Shown here piece after piece: positions 30,977-40,710 of a stretch of 45,940 bases of DNA. The DNA is from Roseiflexus sp. (GTDB lineage: Bacteria > Chloroflexota > Chloroflexia > Chloroflexales > Roseiflexaceae). Position 1 is the stretch's first letter, and every line of letters starts with the position of its first letter. The DNA lies in NCBI GenBank assembly GCA_025055265.1, contig JANWXL010000475.1:1-45940 (forward strand), read 5' to 3'. The translations under genes were made by a program, and so were the position numbers. Below the pieces are notes generated by a model. The model worked only from the letters and a program-made list of their open reading frames with translations, ran no database searches and was not told where the DNA came from.

Positions 30977-31012
30977 GGGGTTAGGGGTTAGGGGTTAAGG
31001 GTTAGGGGTTAT
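30971..31012. repeat. GGGTTAG heptad array
   Basis: Six 7-bp units (GGGTGAG, GGGTTAG twice, GGGTTAA, GGGTTAG, GGGTTAT) begin inside the last codons of the GH130 gene and end 8 nt before the GT4 ATG. The same word recurs at 35084-35118. Confidence 0.85.
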
Positions 31013-31020
31013 GAGACCCT

Positions 31021-32142
31021 ATGAATATTGCGCTCGACCTTCGCTTCGTCAATGATCATTTTCCGGGAATTGGGCGCTATGCCTTCAGCCTGGCGTCGGC
31101 GCTCGTCGCGCTTGACACGTCGCATCGGTTCATCTTCATCGTCACGCGGGACGCTCCGAACCGCCGCCCGGTCCTGAATACGCGCTACGATTTGACGAGT
31201 CTGATGCGTTCACCGAAAGCGCGAGCGCTCGCAGCGCCTCATCCATTCAGTATAGCCGGGCAGATCGCCCTGCCTGCCCTGCTGCGCCTGGCGCGCGCCG
31301 ATGTGTATCACGCACCGTACTATGTGTTTCCCTATGTCAGTCTCCCCTGTCCTGCCGTTGTGACCCTGTACGACATCATTCCGCGCCTCTTTCCGCGTGA
31401 GTCGTCGCTGCGCGCGCGCCTGTTCTTTGATCTGTCGGTTCGCATGGCGCTTCGCTCGGCGCAACGGATCGTCACATCGTCGCACTGCTCGCGTGAAGAC
31501 ATTGTGCGTGTGTACCGCGTTCGCGCTTCGCGGATTGATGTGGTGTACGGCGCTGCAGACGGACGATTCCGCCCTGCAGAGCCAGCAACTACGGCAGCGG
31601 TGCGGGCGCGGCATCAACTGCCAGAGACGTTTGCGCTCTGTGTGACATCCGACAAGCCGCATAAGAACGTTGATACTTTGGTGAAGGCATGGCGTCTATC
31701 GGCGACCGGGCAGCGGGACGATTCGCCCTGGCTGATCCTGGCTGGTCACCGCGGACGCGGGTTGCTGACGTTCGACCACTCACGGATCCGCGACCTGGGA
31801 CCGATTGCTGAAGCCGATCTGCCTGCGCTGTATGGCAGCGCAACGCTCTTCATCTATCCATCACGCTATGAAGGGTTCGGATTGCCGCCGCTGGAAGCGA
31901 TGGCGTGCGGTGCGCCAGTGATCTGCAGCCGCACCGGAAGTCTGCCGGAAGTCGTCGGCGATGCGGCGTTGCTGGCAGATCCCGACGACCCGCACGCGCT
32001 GGCGGCGGCTATCGATCAGGCGTTTGCCGACCCGACGCTGCGTGCCGCCCTGCGCGCTGCCGGTCTCGAACGCGCGGCATCCTTCTCCTGGCAGCGCGCG
32101 GCGCAGGAGACCGTGGCAGTCTATGAACGGGTGTGCAGGTAA
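31021..32142 (+). CDS. GT4-family glycosyltransferase
   Basis: A 373-residue GT-B fold transferase. The N-terminal domain starts [21 protein letters not shown] with the Gly-rich acceptor-side loop. [11 protein letters not shown] and [11 protein letters not shown] follow. The C-terminal nucleotide-sugar domain has [17 protein letters not shown] and the E-x7-E motif in [18 protein letters not shown]. Family members transfer mannose, glucose or related sugars from NDP-sugar with retention. No signal or membrane segment is evident. The stop TAA is inside a heptad array. Confidence 0.92.
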   Translation: MNIALDLRFVNDHFPGIGRYAFSLASALVALDTSHRFIFIVTRDAPNRRPVLNTRYDLTSLMRSPKARALAAPHPFSIAGQIALPALLRLARADVYHAPYYVFPYVSLPCPAVVTLYDIIPRLFPRESSLRARLFFDLSVRMALRSAQRIVTSSHCSREDIVRVYRVRASRIDVVYGAADGRFRPAEPATTAAVRARHQLPETFALCVTSDKPHKNVDTLVKAWRLSATGQRDDSPWLILAGHRGRGLLTFDHSRIRDLGPIAEADLPALYGSATLFIYPSRYEGFGLPPLEAMACGAPVICSRTGSLPEVVGDAALLADPDDPHALAAAIDQAFADPTLRAALRAAGLERAASFSWQRAAQETVAVYERVCR

Positions 32143-32531
32143 GAGGTGAGAGGTTCCAGGTGGGAAGGTTGAAGGTTGCGCGTTGAATTTGAGAGGGCGA
32201 CAAGTAGGGGCGCGTCGCGGGCGCGCCTGTGCAGGCGTGGCGCGTGACGTGAGGGAACGCGACAAGTAGGGGCGCGCTGCGGGCGCGCCCGGACGGACCA
32301 CGGCAAGGCAGTTGTAGGGGTGCGCCGCAGGCGCGCCCGGACGGACCACGGCAAGGCAGTTGTAGGGGCGCGCTGCGGGCGCGCCCGGACGGACCACGGC
32401 AAGGCAGTTGTAGGGGCGCGCCGCGGGCGCGCCCACGTCGCCGCGGGCGCGCCTACGTGGTCGTTGCGCATTGCCCGTTGCCCGTGGGACGGGCGCAGGT
32501 AGGGGCGCGCCTGCGGCGCGCCCACGCAGGC
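32137..32531. repeat. Left compound array: heptads and GC palindromes
   Basis: It starts with seven heptads (32137-32185, AGGTGAG to AAGGTTG types). Then come palindromic modules of the form GTAG-GGGCGCGCCGCGGGCGC..C. Modules start at 32204, 32266, 32314, 32362 and 32410; the last four are spaced exactly 48 bp and share GGACGGACCACGGCAAGGCA as filler. Four CGTTGCC heptads follow (32462-32489), and a final palindrome ends near 32520. Minus-strand ORFs through it (GAPAARPY repeated) stay open only because 48 is a multiple of 3. Confidence 0.9.
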
Positions 32532-32560
32532 ATTGCATTCTGAACGAGGTGCCGAACAAT

Positions 32561-33196
32561 ATGTCAATCGCCGATCTGCGAAAAGAATACACCCGACACG
32601 GGTTGAGCGAATCTGATGTTGATCCCGATCCGCTCATCCAGTTTCAGCGCTGGTTCGATCAGGCGGTTGAGGCGGGATTGATCGAACCCAATGCCATGAC
32701 CCTGGCGACCGCCACGCCCGATGGCAAACCTTCGGCGCGAATGGTGCTGCTCAAAGGTGTGGATAACGGCGGTTTCGTCTTCTTCACCAACTACGAGAGT
32801 CGGAAGGGAAAGGAACTGGCGGCGAATCCGTGGGCGGCGCTGGTGTTCTACTGGCCCGAACTGGAGCGCCAGGTTCGCGTTGAGGGGCGTGTTGAGCGCG
32901 TCTCTCCCGAGGAATCCGACGCCTATTTCACCTCACGACCAAACGGTAGTCGCATTGGCGCGTGGGCATCGCGCCAGAGCAGCGTCATCGGCAGCCGCGC
33001 CGAGCTGGAACAGCGCGTTGCCGATCTGGAGCAGTTCTATGTCGGGCGCGAGATCCCGCGCCCGCCGTTCTGGGGCGGGTTCCGCGTTATTCCCGATACC
33101 ATCGAGTTCTGGCAGGGACGCCCGAATCGCCTGCACGACCGTCTGCGCTACCGGCGCGACACCGGTTGCTGGATTATCGAACGTTTATCGCCGTAG
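32561..33196 (+). CDS. pdxH: Pyridoxamine 5'-phosphate oxidase
   Basis: A 211-residue FMN-dependent oxidase forming pyridoxal 5'-phosphate. The real start is ATG 32561 ([17 protein letters not shown]); the longer ORF runs into the repeat array. Motifs are [29 protein letters not shown], then [11 protein letters not shown] and the C-terminal [21 protein letters not shown] signature (quoted in parts). All expected FMN- and PLP-contact regions are present. The next gene starts 15 nt later, so they may be cotranscribed. Confidence 0.96.
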   Translation: MSIADLRKEYTRHGLSESDVDPDPLIQFQRWFDQAVEAGLIEPNAMTLATATPDGKPSARMVLLKGVDNGGFVFFTNYESRKGKELAANPWAALVFYWPELERQVRVEGRVERVSPEESDAYFTSRPNGSRIGAWASRQSSVIGSRAELEQRVADLEQFYVGREIPRPPFWGGFRVIPDTIEFWQGRPNRLHDRLRYRRDTGCWIIERLSP

Positions 33197-33211
33197 CAAT
33201 GGAGCAAGCCA

Positions 33212-34105
33212 ATGAACCCCATTCTCGCACGCCTGGGCTTTCGCGCCGATGATCGGGTGGTCATCATTCACGCCGATGATCTCGGCATGTGTCAGGCGAC
33301 GCTTCCTGCCGTCGCTGAACTCTTCGATGCCGGGCTGGTCTCATCAGCAGCGACGATGGTTCCCTGCTCGTGGTTTCCGGCAGTCGCTGAGTATGCCCGC
33401 GCGACGCCATCCGCCGATATCGGCGTCCATACGACGCTCACCTCCGAGTGGGATGCGTACCGCTGGGGACCGCTCAGCACCCGTGATCCTGCGTCGGGAT
33501 TGCTGGACGATGAAGGGTATCTGCATCGCACGACGCCTGCGGTTCAGGCGCAAGCTAACCCGGCGGCTGTCGCCGCAGAACTGAACGCTCAACTGGACAG
33601 GGCGCTTGCCAGCGGCATCGATGTGACTCATATCGACTCCCATATGGGAGCGGCGTTTGCGCCGCATTTCCTGCCCGCATACCTTGCCGCCGCCGCTCGC
33701 GCGCGAGTGCCGCCGCTCGTGCCGCGCCTAAGCGAGGAGCGCATGCGCGAACAGGGCATGCCGGAAGAGATGATCGCCTTTGCGCGCCAGGCGATTCCGC
33801 AACTGGAAGGGCAGGGCGTGGTGATGGCGGATCACCTGGTCGGCATGCCGCTCGACCAGCATGAGGATCGGGTGGAAACCGCAAAACACCTGCTTGGCTC
33901 ACTGCCGCCGGGTCTGAGCTATTTCATCATTCACCCGGCGATCGACACGCCGGAGCTGCGTGCGATTGCCAGCGACTGGCGCGCTCGCGTGGCGGATTAC
34001 CAGGCGTTCTGCAGCGTCGAACTGCGGGCGTGGGTGCGCGAACAGGGCATCCAGGTCATCGGCTGGCGCCCGATACGCGACGCGCTGCGGAGCGGGTGGA
34101 TGTGA
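33212..34105 (+). CDS. ChbG/YdjC-family carbohydrate deacetylase
   Basis: A 297-residue YdjC-like protein. The metal-binding N-terminus is VVIIHADDLGMC, followed by GVHTTLTSEWDAYRWGPL and the histidine motif THIDSHMGAAF. LSYFIIHPAIDTPEL lies near the end. ChbG removes an acetyl group from chito-oligosaccharides, and other members act on hopanoid or glycan intermediates. The substrate here is not evident. A 14-bp inverted repeat starts within its last codons. Confidence 0.87.
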   Translation: MNPILARLGFRADDRVVIIHADDLGMCQATLPAVAELFDAGLVSSAATMVPCSWFPAVAEYARATPSADIGVHTTLTSEWDAYRWGPLSTRDPASGLLDDEGYLHRTTPAVQAQANPAAVAAELNAQLDRALASGIDVTHIDSHMGAAFAPHFLPAYLAAAARARVPPLVPRLSEERMREQGMPEEMIAFARQAIPQLEGQGVVMADHLVGMPLDQHEDRVETAKHLLGSLPPGLSYFIIHPAIDTPELRAIASDWRARVADYQAFCSVELRAWVREQGIQVIGWRPIRDALRSGWM

Positions 34106-34200
34106 CTGTCACCATGCATAGGGCGGCGCGGGATGGGAGCGTGGCGTCAGCATCTGCGGTGAGGTCGGCGTTGCGAAGCGGGTACAGGTGACAGTCACAT
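34100..34200. repeat. 14-bp perfect inverted repeat with palindromic arms
   Basis: ATGTGACTGTCACC (34100-34113) and GGTGACAGTCACAT (34187-34200) are exact reverse complements 73 nt apart. Each arm also contains its own palindrome GTGAC-N-GTCAC. The left arm covers the stop of the deacetylase gene and the right one borders the Uma2 pseudogene. It could be a paired protein-binding site or the ends of a small element. Confidence 0.65.
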
Positions 34201-34210
34201 GGGAAGGCGC

Positions 34211-34762
34211 CTACAAACTCTGTGGATCGATGCCCAACTCGCGCAGTTTCGCCCAGGCGGCTTCGCGCGCGGCGCGTTCCGCCTCCGCTTCGGTGGGGGC
34301 AATGCGTCCGTCAGGGAGCACGAGGCGCAGGAATGAACCATCAGGCATCAGCCAGCACCCCAGTTCATCGCTCCAGATGCGTCCCTGCTCATCCGCGCCT
34401 GCCTAGACCGCCTGGTTCCCGATGCAGCGCCAGACACGCAGCCGTCCCATTACTGCGGGCCAGTATGGCGGATCATTCGGGTCGTAGGCGACATATTCCC
34501 GCACGCCCAGCGCTGCATACCGCGCCGGTTTCTCTTCAACATCCGCCTGCCATGTCTCCTCGGAACTGAATTCAAACACCACATGCGGCGGTGGTCGATC
34601 TGGCTCATACAACCTCCAGCTGCGGAATTCGCGCGCTGCGGGGTTGGGAACGGTTACTCCCTTGAACACGGCGATATCCGGCGCCAGCGGATATTCATAG
34701 CGGCGACGACGCTGGTAGATGTTCAGGTTGCTGACGATGAAGCAGTCTTTGTCGCGGAACAA
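34211..34762 (-). pseudogene. Uma2-family endonuclease-like gene remnant
   Basis: The minus-strand frame reads FRDKDCFIVSNLNIYQRR, PLAPDIAVFKGV, HVVFEFSSEETW and ALGVREYVAYDP, all Uma2 (PD-(D/E)XK-like) features. A TAG at 34403-34405 then interrupts it. The same frame continues with GRIWSDELGCWLMPDGSFLR and a typical EAERAAREAAWAKLRELGI tail up to a second TAG. The N-terminal ~70 residues are also missing, since a stop lies just upstream of the first motif. Both defects argue for a decayed gene. Confidence 0.8.
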
Positions 34763-34850
34763 AAATGACTTCCTGACCCAAACCTTTCAAATAAATCGCA
34801 CACAAAGGCGCAAAGGCACGAAGATTCCGCATATGATCTGGAGGTGACGT

Positions 34851-34892
34851 CTAGCCTTTCTTGTTTGAAAGACGGCGCTTCTTTGCCTTCAT
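34851..34892 (-). CDS. Possible 13-residue basic peptide ORF
   Basis: MKAKKRRLSNKKG with GGAAGG 10 nt upstream, 29 nt after the small membrane-protein gene on the same strand. No homologue is recognised, and the length alone makes chance likely. Confidence 0.25.
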   Translation of the reverse strand: MKAKKRRLSNKKG

Positions 34893-34921
34893 CGATTTTT
34901 CCTTCCCTACGCTGGCGTGCA

Positions 34922-35068
34922 TCAATCGGGCGTAGCGCGATCACGGCGGTTGCGCGGCGCTGAGTTGCGCTTCATCCGCCCGCGGACATAGCCGCCGCGA
35001 AACGCCAGCGCGACCAGAAACGCTACCAGGATGAAGATAATCAGCGCTTCAGTCCAGCCAATGGTCAT
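34922..35068 (-). CDS. Small single-pass membrane protein
   Basis: Forty-eight residues, too short for the ORF track. ATG 35068 (minus) has AGG 5 nt upstream. The sequence starts MTIGWTEALIIFILVAFLVA, which is one transmembrane helix. A basic cytoplasmic tail follows (RGGYVRGRMKRN..RNRRDRATPD). The layout recalls TatA-like or other small anchors, but the amphipathic helix is not clear enough to call. It lies alone beside a heptad array 15 nt upstream of its start. Confidence 0.55.
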   Translation of the reverse strand: MTIGWTEALIIFILVAFLVALAFRGGYVRGRMKRNSAPRNRRDRATPD

Positions 35069-35083
35069 GATACCTGCTTTCTG

Positions 35084-35525
35084 GGGGGTTAGGGGTTAGG
35101 GGTTAAGGGTTAGGGGTTACGAGAACCAGGAACTGAGAACCAAGAACCGAGAACTAAAACCACCTTGCCTTACCTCTTATACCCTGCCGTTTCTCGCCTC
35201 TTGCCTCTTATCTCTGGACTTGCTTCGCCTTCCCGCGTTCAACGTGCAATGCCCCATGGGCGCGCCCGCGGCGCGCCCCGACTGACCGCCTTCCCGCGTT
35301 CAACGTGCAATGCCCCATGGGCGCGCCCGCGGCGCGCCCCGACTGACCGCCTTCCCACGGTCCATCCGGGCGATGCGCGACACCGCCTGGGCGCGCCCGC
35401 GGCGCGCCCCGACTGACCGCCTTCCCGCGTTCAACGTGCAATGCCCCCATGGGCGCGCCCGCGGCGCGCCCCTACTGGCAACCTTCCTACATTCAACGTT
35501 CAACCTTCCCATCTGAAACCTCGCG
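35084..35525. repeat. Right compound array: heptads and GC palindromes
   Basis: From 35084 to about 35251, 24 heptads run in one register: GGGGTTA type, then GAGAACC type, then GCCTCTT type. Next, four units start near 35227, 35288, 35349 and 35419 (offsets 61, 61, 70). Each carries the palindrome GGGCGCGCC-CGC-GGCGCGCCC and most carry GTTCAACGTGCAATGCCC. Seven further heptads at 35477-35525 end 1 nt before the oppF stop. Read in reverse complement, this matches the left array at 32.1-32.5 kb. Confidence 0.9.
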
Positions 35526-35526
35526 C

Positions 35527-36558
35527 CTACGACGGACGCACCGCGTACTGTTCCATCAACTCAATCGACTCCGGCGCGCGCCAGCAGGCGACAAAATGCC
35601 CATCGCCGTAGTCCTTGAACGGCGGCTCTTCGACTTTGCAGCGGTCAATGGCAATCGGGCAGCGGGTATGGAAGTGACATCCCGGCGGCGGATTGAGCGG
35701 ACTCGGCACGTCGCCTTCCAGAATGATGCGCTGCCGCTTCCGCTCAACGGTCGGGTCGGGAATGGGAGCGGCTGATAGCAGCGCCTGGGTGTAGGGGTGC
35801 ATCGGCATGGCGTAAAGTTTCTTCCCCTCCGCCAGTTCCACCACCTTCCCCAGATACATCACCGCCACCCGGTCGCTGATATGCTTCACGACAGCCAGAC
35901 CGTGCGCGATGAACAGGTAGGTCAGCCCCAGGCGCTGCTGAAGGTCTTCGAGCAGGTTGAGCACCTGCGCCTGGATCGATACGTCGAGCGCCGACACTGG
36001 CTCGTCGCAGACCACAAACTCGGGTTCAACCGCCAGCGCGCGCGCAATGCCGATGCGCTGCCGCTGCCCGCCGGAGAACTCGTGAGGGTAGCGGTTGATG
36101 AAATACGGGTTGAGGCCGACGAGTTCGAGCAGTTCCTGTACGCGCTCGCGGATGGCAGCCTTCCCCTGACGCAGATTGTGCACCGCGATCGGCTCGCCGA
36201 TGATGTCGCCGACCGTCATGCGCGGGTTGAGCGACGCATACGGGTCCTGGAAGATCATCTGCACTTTGCGCCGCATGCGCCGCAACTCTTCGCCCTTCAG
36301 TCGGGTGAGATCGACTCCCTGGAACAGCACTTCGCCAGCGGTTGGCTTGTATAGTTGCAAAATGGCGCGCCCGGTGGTGGATTTGCCGCAGCCGCTCTCG
36401 CCGACAAGCCCCAGGGTCTCGCCGCGCCTGATCGAGAATGTCACTCCATCGACGGCTTTGATATACCCGACGGTGCGCTTGATAATTGTACCCTTCATCA
36501 CCGGGAAATGCATCTTCAGGTTGCGCACCTGGATGAGATCAGTCGAAGCATCGCTCAT
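35527..36558 (-). CDS. oppF: Oligopeptide ABC transporter ATPase, second OppF-type
   Basis: A 343-residue ATPase with Walker [15 protein letters not shown], signature [16 protein letters not shown] and Walker [14 protein letters not shown]. The C-terminal Opp/Dpp extension with [11 protein letters not shown] is present. It starts ATG 36558 with GAGGGACGAG upstream and is the last gene of the transporter cluster. It resembles the other oppF in the cluster but differs in many positions, so it is not a recent copy. It should pair with the oppD-type ATPase encoded just before it. Confidence 0.93.
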   Translation of the reverse strand: MSDASTDLIQVRNLKMHFPVMKGTIIKRTVGYIKAVDGVTFSIRRGETLGLVGESGCGKSTTGRAILQLYKPTAGEVLFQGVDLTRLKGEELRRMRRKVQMIFQDPYASLNPRMTVGDIIGEPIAVHNLRQGKAAIRERVQELLELVGLNPYFINRYPHEFSGGQRQRIGIARALAVEPEFVVCDEPVSALDVSIQAQVLNLLEDLQQRLGLTYLFIAHGLAVVKHISDRVAVMYLGKVVELAEGKKLYAMPMHPYTQALLSAAPIPDPTVERKRQRIILEGDVPSPLNPPPGCHFHTRCPIAIDRCKVEEPPFKDYGDGHFVACWRAPESIELMEQYAVRPS

Positions 36559-36585
36559 CGCACTCGTCCCTCATTCGCTGTACAG

Positions 36586-37605
36586 TTACGCTGGCACTTC
36601 GCCGCCGGTGGTGGGAAGCGGCGTTTCGAGGGTGATGTCGAACAGGCAGGCGGCCTTGTGACCGGGAACCACCTCGCGCAGCGGCGGAACCTGCTGGTCG
36701 CACTTGCCGGGGATGAAATAGTCACAGCGCGGGCTGAACGGGCAGATCTGCGGCAGGTTGATCAGGTCCGGCGGCAGACCGCGAATTGGCGTCAGCTTAC
36801 GTCCCTCTTCCTCATCGAGGCGCGGGATCGAGCGCAGCAGCCCGATGGTGTACGGCATCCGCGGACGAGCGAAGATCTCTTCGGTGGGACCCTCTTCCAC
36901 AATCCGCCCGGCATACATAACGATCACCCGGTCCGCCATGCCAGCGACCACTCCAAGGTCGTGGGTGATGATAATCACCGCCGTGCCGAGTTCGTGCTGC
37001 AGCCGCTGAATGAGTTCGAGGATCTGCGCCTGAATTGTCACGTCGAGCGCGGTCGTCGGCTCATCGGCGATCAGGAGTTCCGGGTTGCACGACAGCGCCA
37101 TCGCAATCATCACCCGCTGCCGCATGCCGCCGGAGAACTGGTGCGGATAATCATCCAGGCGGCGCGCGGCGCTGGGGATGCCGACCATCTGCAACAGTTC
37201 GATGGCTCGCTTGCGCGCCTCTCTGGGGGTCAGTTTCATGTGGAGTTCGAGCGACTCGGTGATCTGCCGTCCAATCGTCAACACCGGATTGAGCGAGGTC
37301 ATCGGGTCCTGGAAGATCATCGCAATCCGGTTGCCGCGAATGTGGCGCATCTCCTCTTCGGTATAATCGAGCAGGTTCTCTCCATCGAAGATAATCTGCC
37401 CGCCGACGATCTTCCCCGGCGGATTGGGAATGAGGCGCATGATCGACAGCGAGGTGACGCTCTTTCCCGAACCGCTCTCGCCGACGATACCGAGAGTCTC
37501 GCCGCGATCCACGTGGAAAGAGACGTTGTTGACGGCTTTGACGACGCCATCCTGGGTTTTGAACTGAGTCTCAAGGTTCTTGACGACGAGCAGCGGTTGT
37601 GTCAT
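36586..37605 (-). CDS. oppD: Oligopeptide ABC transporter ATPase, second OppD-type
   Basis: A 339-residue ATPase from ATG 37605 (GGAG 7 nt upstream; the track's GTG is two codons earlier). Walker A is [14 protein letters not shown], the signature is [15 protein letters not shown] and Walker B is [13 protein letters not shown]. The C-terminal Cys-rich segment ([13 protein letters not shown]) matches the region that holds an iron-sulfur cluster in a mycobacterial OppD. With oppF2 it makes the second ATPase pair in the cluster. Signature residues suggest both members could hydrolyse ATP. Confidence 0.93.
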   Translation of the reverse strand: MTQPLLVVKNLETQFKTQDGVVKAVNNVSFHVDRGETLGIVGESGSGKSVTSLSIMRLIPNPPGKIVGGQIIFDGENLLDYTEEEMRHIRGNRIAMIFQDPMTSLNPVLTIGRQITESLELHMKLTPREARKRAIELLQMVGIPSAARRLDDYPHQFSGGMRQRVMIAMALSCNPELLIADEPTTALDVTIQAQILELIQRLQHELGTAVIIITHDLGVVAGMADRVIVMYAGRIVEEGPTEEIFARPRMPYTIGLLRSIPRLDEEEGRKLTPIRGLPPDLINLPQICPFSPRCDYFIPGKCDQQVPPLREVVPGHKAACLFDITLETPLPTTGGEVPA

Positions 37606-37617
37606 CGGCACTCTCCA

Positions 37618-38625
37618 TCAGGGTGAAACTTCATGGGCGAAATGGCAGGCCGACCAGTGGCCAGACGTTTTTTCCTCAAATGCCGGTTCGATCTCGCGGC
37701 AAATGTCGCGCGCCATCCAGCAGCGTGGATGGAAGCGACACCCCTTCGGCGGGTTGATCGGGCTGGGCACATCCCCCTGCAGAATGATCCGTTCGCGCCG
37801 GATGTTGGGGTTGGGGATTGGAATAGCGGAAATCAACGCTTTGGTGTACGGATGGAGCGGACGGCGGAAGAGTTCGGTGCGGTCCGCCAGTTCGACCATC
37901 TTCCCCAGGTACATCACGCCGACGCGGTTGCTGATATGTTCGACAACGCTGAGGTTATGCGCGATGAACAGGTAGGTCAGCCCGAATTCCTGCTGCAGGT
38001 TGCGCAGCAGGTTGAGCACCTGCGACTGAATCGACACATCGAGCGCCGACACCGGCTCGTCGCACACGATCAATTTGGGGTTCATCACCAGCGCGCGTGC
38101 GATGCCGATGCGCTGCCGCTGACCGCCGGAGAATTCGTGCGGGAAGCGTTCCATGTGGCTGGGATGCATGCCGACCTTCGCCAGCACTTCGCGCACCCGC
38201 TCGATGCGCTCGGCTTTGCTGCCGATGCCGTGAATGGTCAAACCTTCCGCCACGCTCTCGCCGATTGTCATACGCGGGTCGAGCGAGGCATACGGGTCCT
38301 GGAAAACAATCTGCATATCGCGGCGGAGCGCCTTCAATTGACTGCCGGAGGCGGCGAGCACATCTTTGCCATCAAAGATCACCTCGCCATCGGTCGCCTT
38401 TTCAAGGCGCAGGATCGTGCGCCCGGTCGTGGTTTTGCCACACCCGCTCTCACCGACCAGTCCGAGCGTTTCACCGCGTTTGATCGTGAAACTGACGCCG
38501 TCGACCGCTTTGACGACCGCGACAGTGCGGCGCAGAATGCCGCCTTTGATCGGAAAATGCTTGACCAGGTTATTGACTTCCAGCAGCGTATCGCTCGACA
38601 CGCTGCGCTGTGTTACTGTTGCCAT
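37618..38625 (-). CDS. oppF: Oligopeptide ABC transporter ATPase, first OppF-type
   Basis: A 335-residue ATPase. Walker A is [14 protein letters not shown], the signature [16 protein letters not shown] and Walker [14 protein letters not shown]. The C-terminal extension [19 protein letters not shown] is typical of Opp/Dpp systems. It follows the first oppD by 15 nt. Together they form the standard D/F pair next to the permease genes. Energy coupling for peptide import at the inner face of the membrane is the family role. Confidence 0.93.
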   Translation of the reverse strand: MATVTQRSVSSDTLLEVNNLVKHFPIKGGILRRTVAVVKAVDGVSFTIKRGETLGLVGESGCGKTTTGRTILRLEKATDGEVIFDGKDVLAASGSQLKALRRDMQIVFQDPYASLDPRMTIGESVAEGLTIHGIGSKAERIERVREVLAKVGMHPSHMERFPHEFSGGQRQRIGIARALVMNPKLIVCDEPVSALDVSIQSQVLNLLRNLQQEFGLTYLFIAHNLSVVEHISNRVGVMYLGKMVELADRTELFRRPLHPYTKALISAIPIPNPNIRRERIILQGDVPSPINPPKGCRFHPRCWMARDICREIEPAFEEKTSGHWSACHFAHEVSP

Positions 38626-38640
38626 AGGGTTCTGTCCATT

Positions 38641-39678
<1,038 letters not shown>

Positions 39679-39693
39679 GTTTCGTACATTCTC

Positions 39694-40698
39694 TTACAGT
39701 TTCAAGCGCGGATCGAGCGCATCGCGCAATCCATCGCCAATAAAGTTGAACGCCAGCGAACAGAGAAAGATCGGCAGCCCAGGGATGAGCGGCATCCACG
39801 GGTGATTGAACATATAACTGGTGGCAAAGCCCATCATGTTGCCCCAGGTTGGCGTCGGATCCTGCACGCCGAAGCCAAGGAAACTGATCGCCACTTCACT
39901 CACCAGCGCGCCGTTGAGACCAAGCGTGAACGCCACGATCAGCGGCGGGAAGGCGTTCGGGAAGACGTGCTTGATCAGGATCCAGGCATTCGATCCGCCG
40001 AGCGCGCGCGCCGACTCGATGTATTGCATCTCGCGCACCTGGAGCACCATGCCGCGCATGAGGCGCGCCACGCCGACCCAACCGAGCGACGCGAGCACCA
40101 GGATCAGCAGCGCCACCTGCGTCGCCTCGCGGTTGGGCACTGCCATGATCCAGGCGACCGGACCAATGATCCAGGTCGGCAGCACGATCAGGTCGGCATT
40201 CTGGATCATAATCGCGCTGAGGATCAGCAGGATCGGCAGGTCCGGGATCGTCGCCACGAACTCCATAATGCGGCTGATCGTATTATCGACCCATCCGCCG
40301 AAGAACCCCGACAGCAAACCCAGGATGGAGCCGATGATCGCCACCAGGGTTGTGACCGAAATCGCCACCATAAGCGACACGCGCGCCGCGTAGATCACGC
40401 GGGTAAAGAAATCGCGTCCCAGGTGGTCGGTGCCGAGGATGTGGAGTTGCCCGGTCACCGGATCGGCGCTCATCGGCGGCAGACGGGTGCGGTTCAGTCC
40501 AATGTCGTCGCGTGGGAAGGGCGCAATCCACGGCGCCAGGATCGACGCACCAAAAATAATGATCAGAATGGCGAGACTCGCCATTGCCAGGCGGTGACGG
40601 CGAAACCGGCGAAAGACAACCGCCCACTGCCCTTCGGAGCGTGGTTGCAATCGCTCAATAGCGCCAGGTGCCGCCGGTGTCGATGTCGTGGTAGCCAT
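39694..40698 (-). CDS. oppC: Oligopeptide ABC transporter permease OppC
   Basis: A 334-residue permease. A cytoplasmic N-terminus precedes the first transmembrane helix LAMASLAILIIIFGASILAP. The OppC-type motif HILGTDHLGRDFFTRVIYGA-like region follows, here with IYAARVSLMV. The EAA loop for ATPase contact is ESARALGGSNAWILIKHVFPN. About six helices are expected. GAGGAG sits upstream of the ATG. It forms the membrane channel with OppB. Confidence 0.93.
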   Translation of the reverse strand: MATTTSTPAAPGAIERLQPRSEGQWAVVFRRFRRHRLAMASLAILIIIFGASILAPWIAPFPRDDIGLNRTRLPPMSADPVTGQLHILGTDHLGRDFFTRVIYAARVSLMVAISVTTLVAIIGSILGLLSGFFGGWVDNTISRIMEFVATIPDLPILLILSAIMIQNADLIVLPTWIIGPVAWIMAVPNREATQVALLILVLASLGWVGVARLMRGMVLQVREMQYIESARALGGSNAWILIKHVFPNAFPPLIVAFTLGLNGALVSEVAISFLGFGVQDPTPTWGNMMGFATSYMFNHPWMPLIPGLPIFLCSLAFNFIGDGLRDALDPRLKL

Positions 40699-40710
40699 GC
40701 GTTACGCTCC

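Noticed and set aside
30971-31012. Telomere-like GGGGTTA repeats marking a chromosome end
   Set aside because: They are short, internal, lie between two genes and belong to a larger set of unrelated heptad words.
32266-32442. Possible CRISPR array
   Set aside because: Units are near-identical throughout with no variable spacers, and no cas genes are present.
31861-32637. 258-residue minus-strand ORF with GAPAARPY repeats
   Set aside because: It stays open only because the 48-bp repeat unit is a multiple of three; it overlaps GT4 and pdxH and has no credible start.
35210-35480. Possible CRISPR array
   Set aside because: Repeats and fillers are both conserved, unit lengths vary (61 and 70 bp), and the core is a simple GC palindrome.
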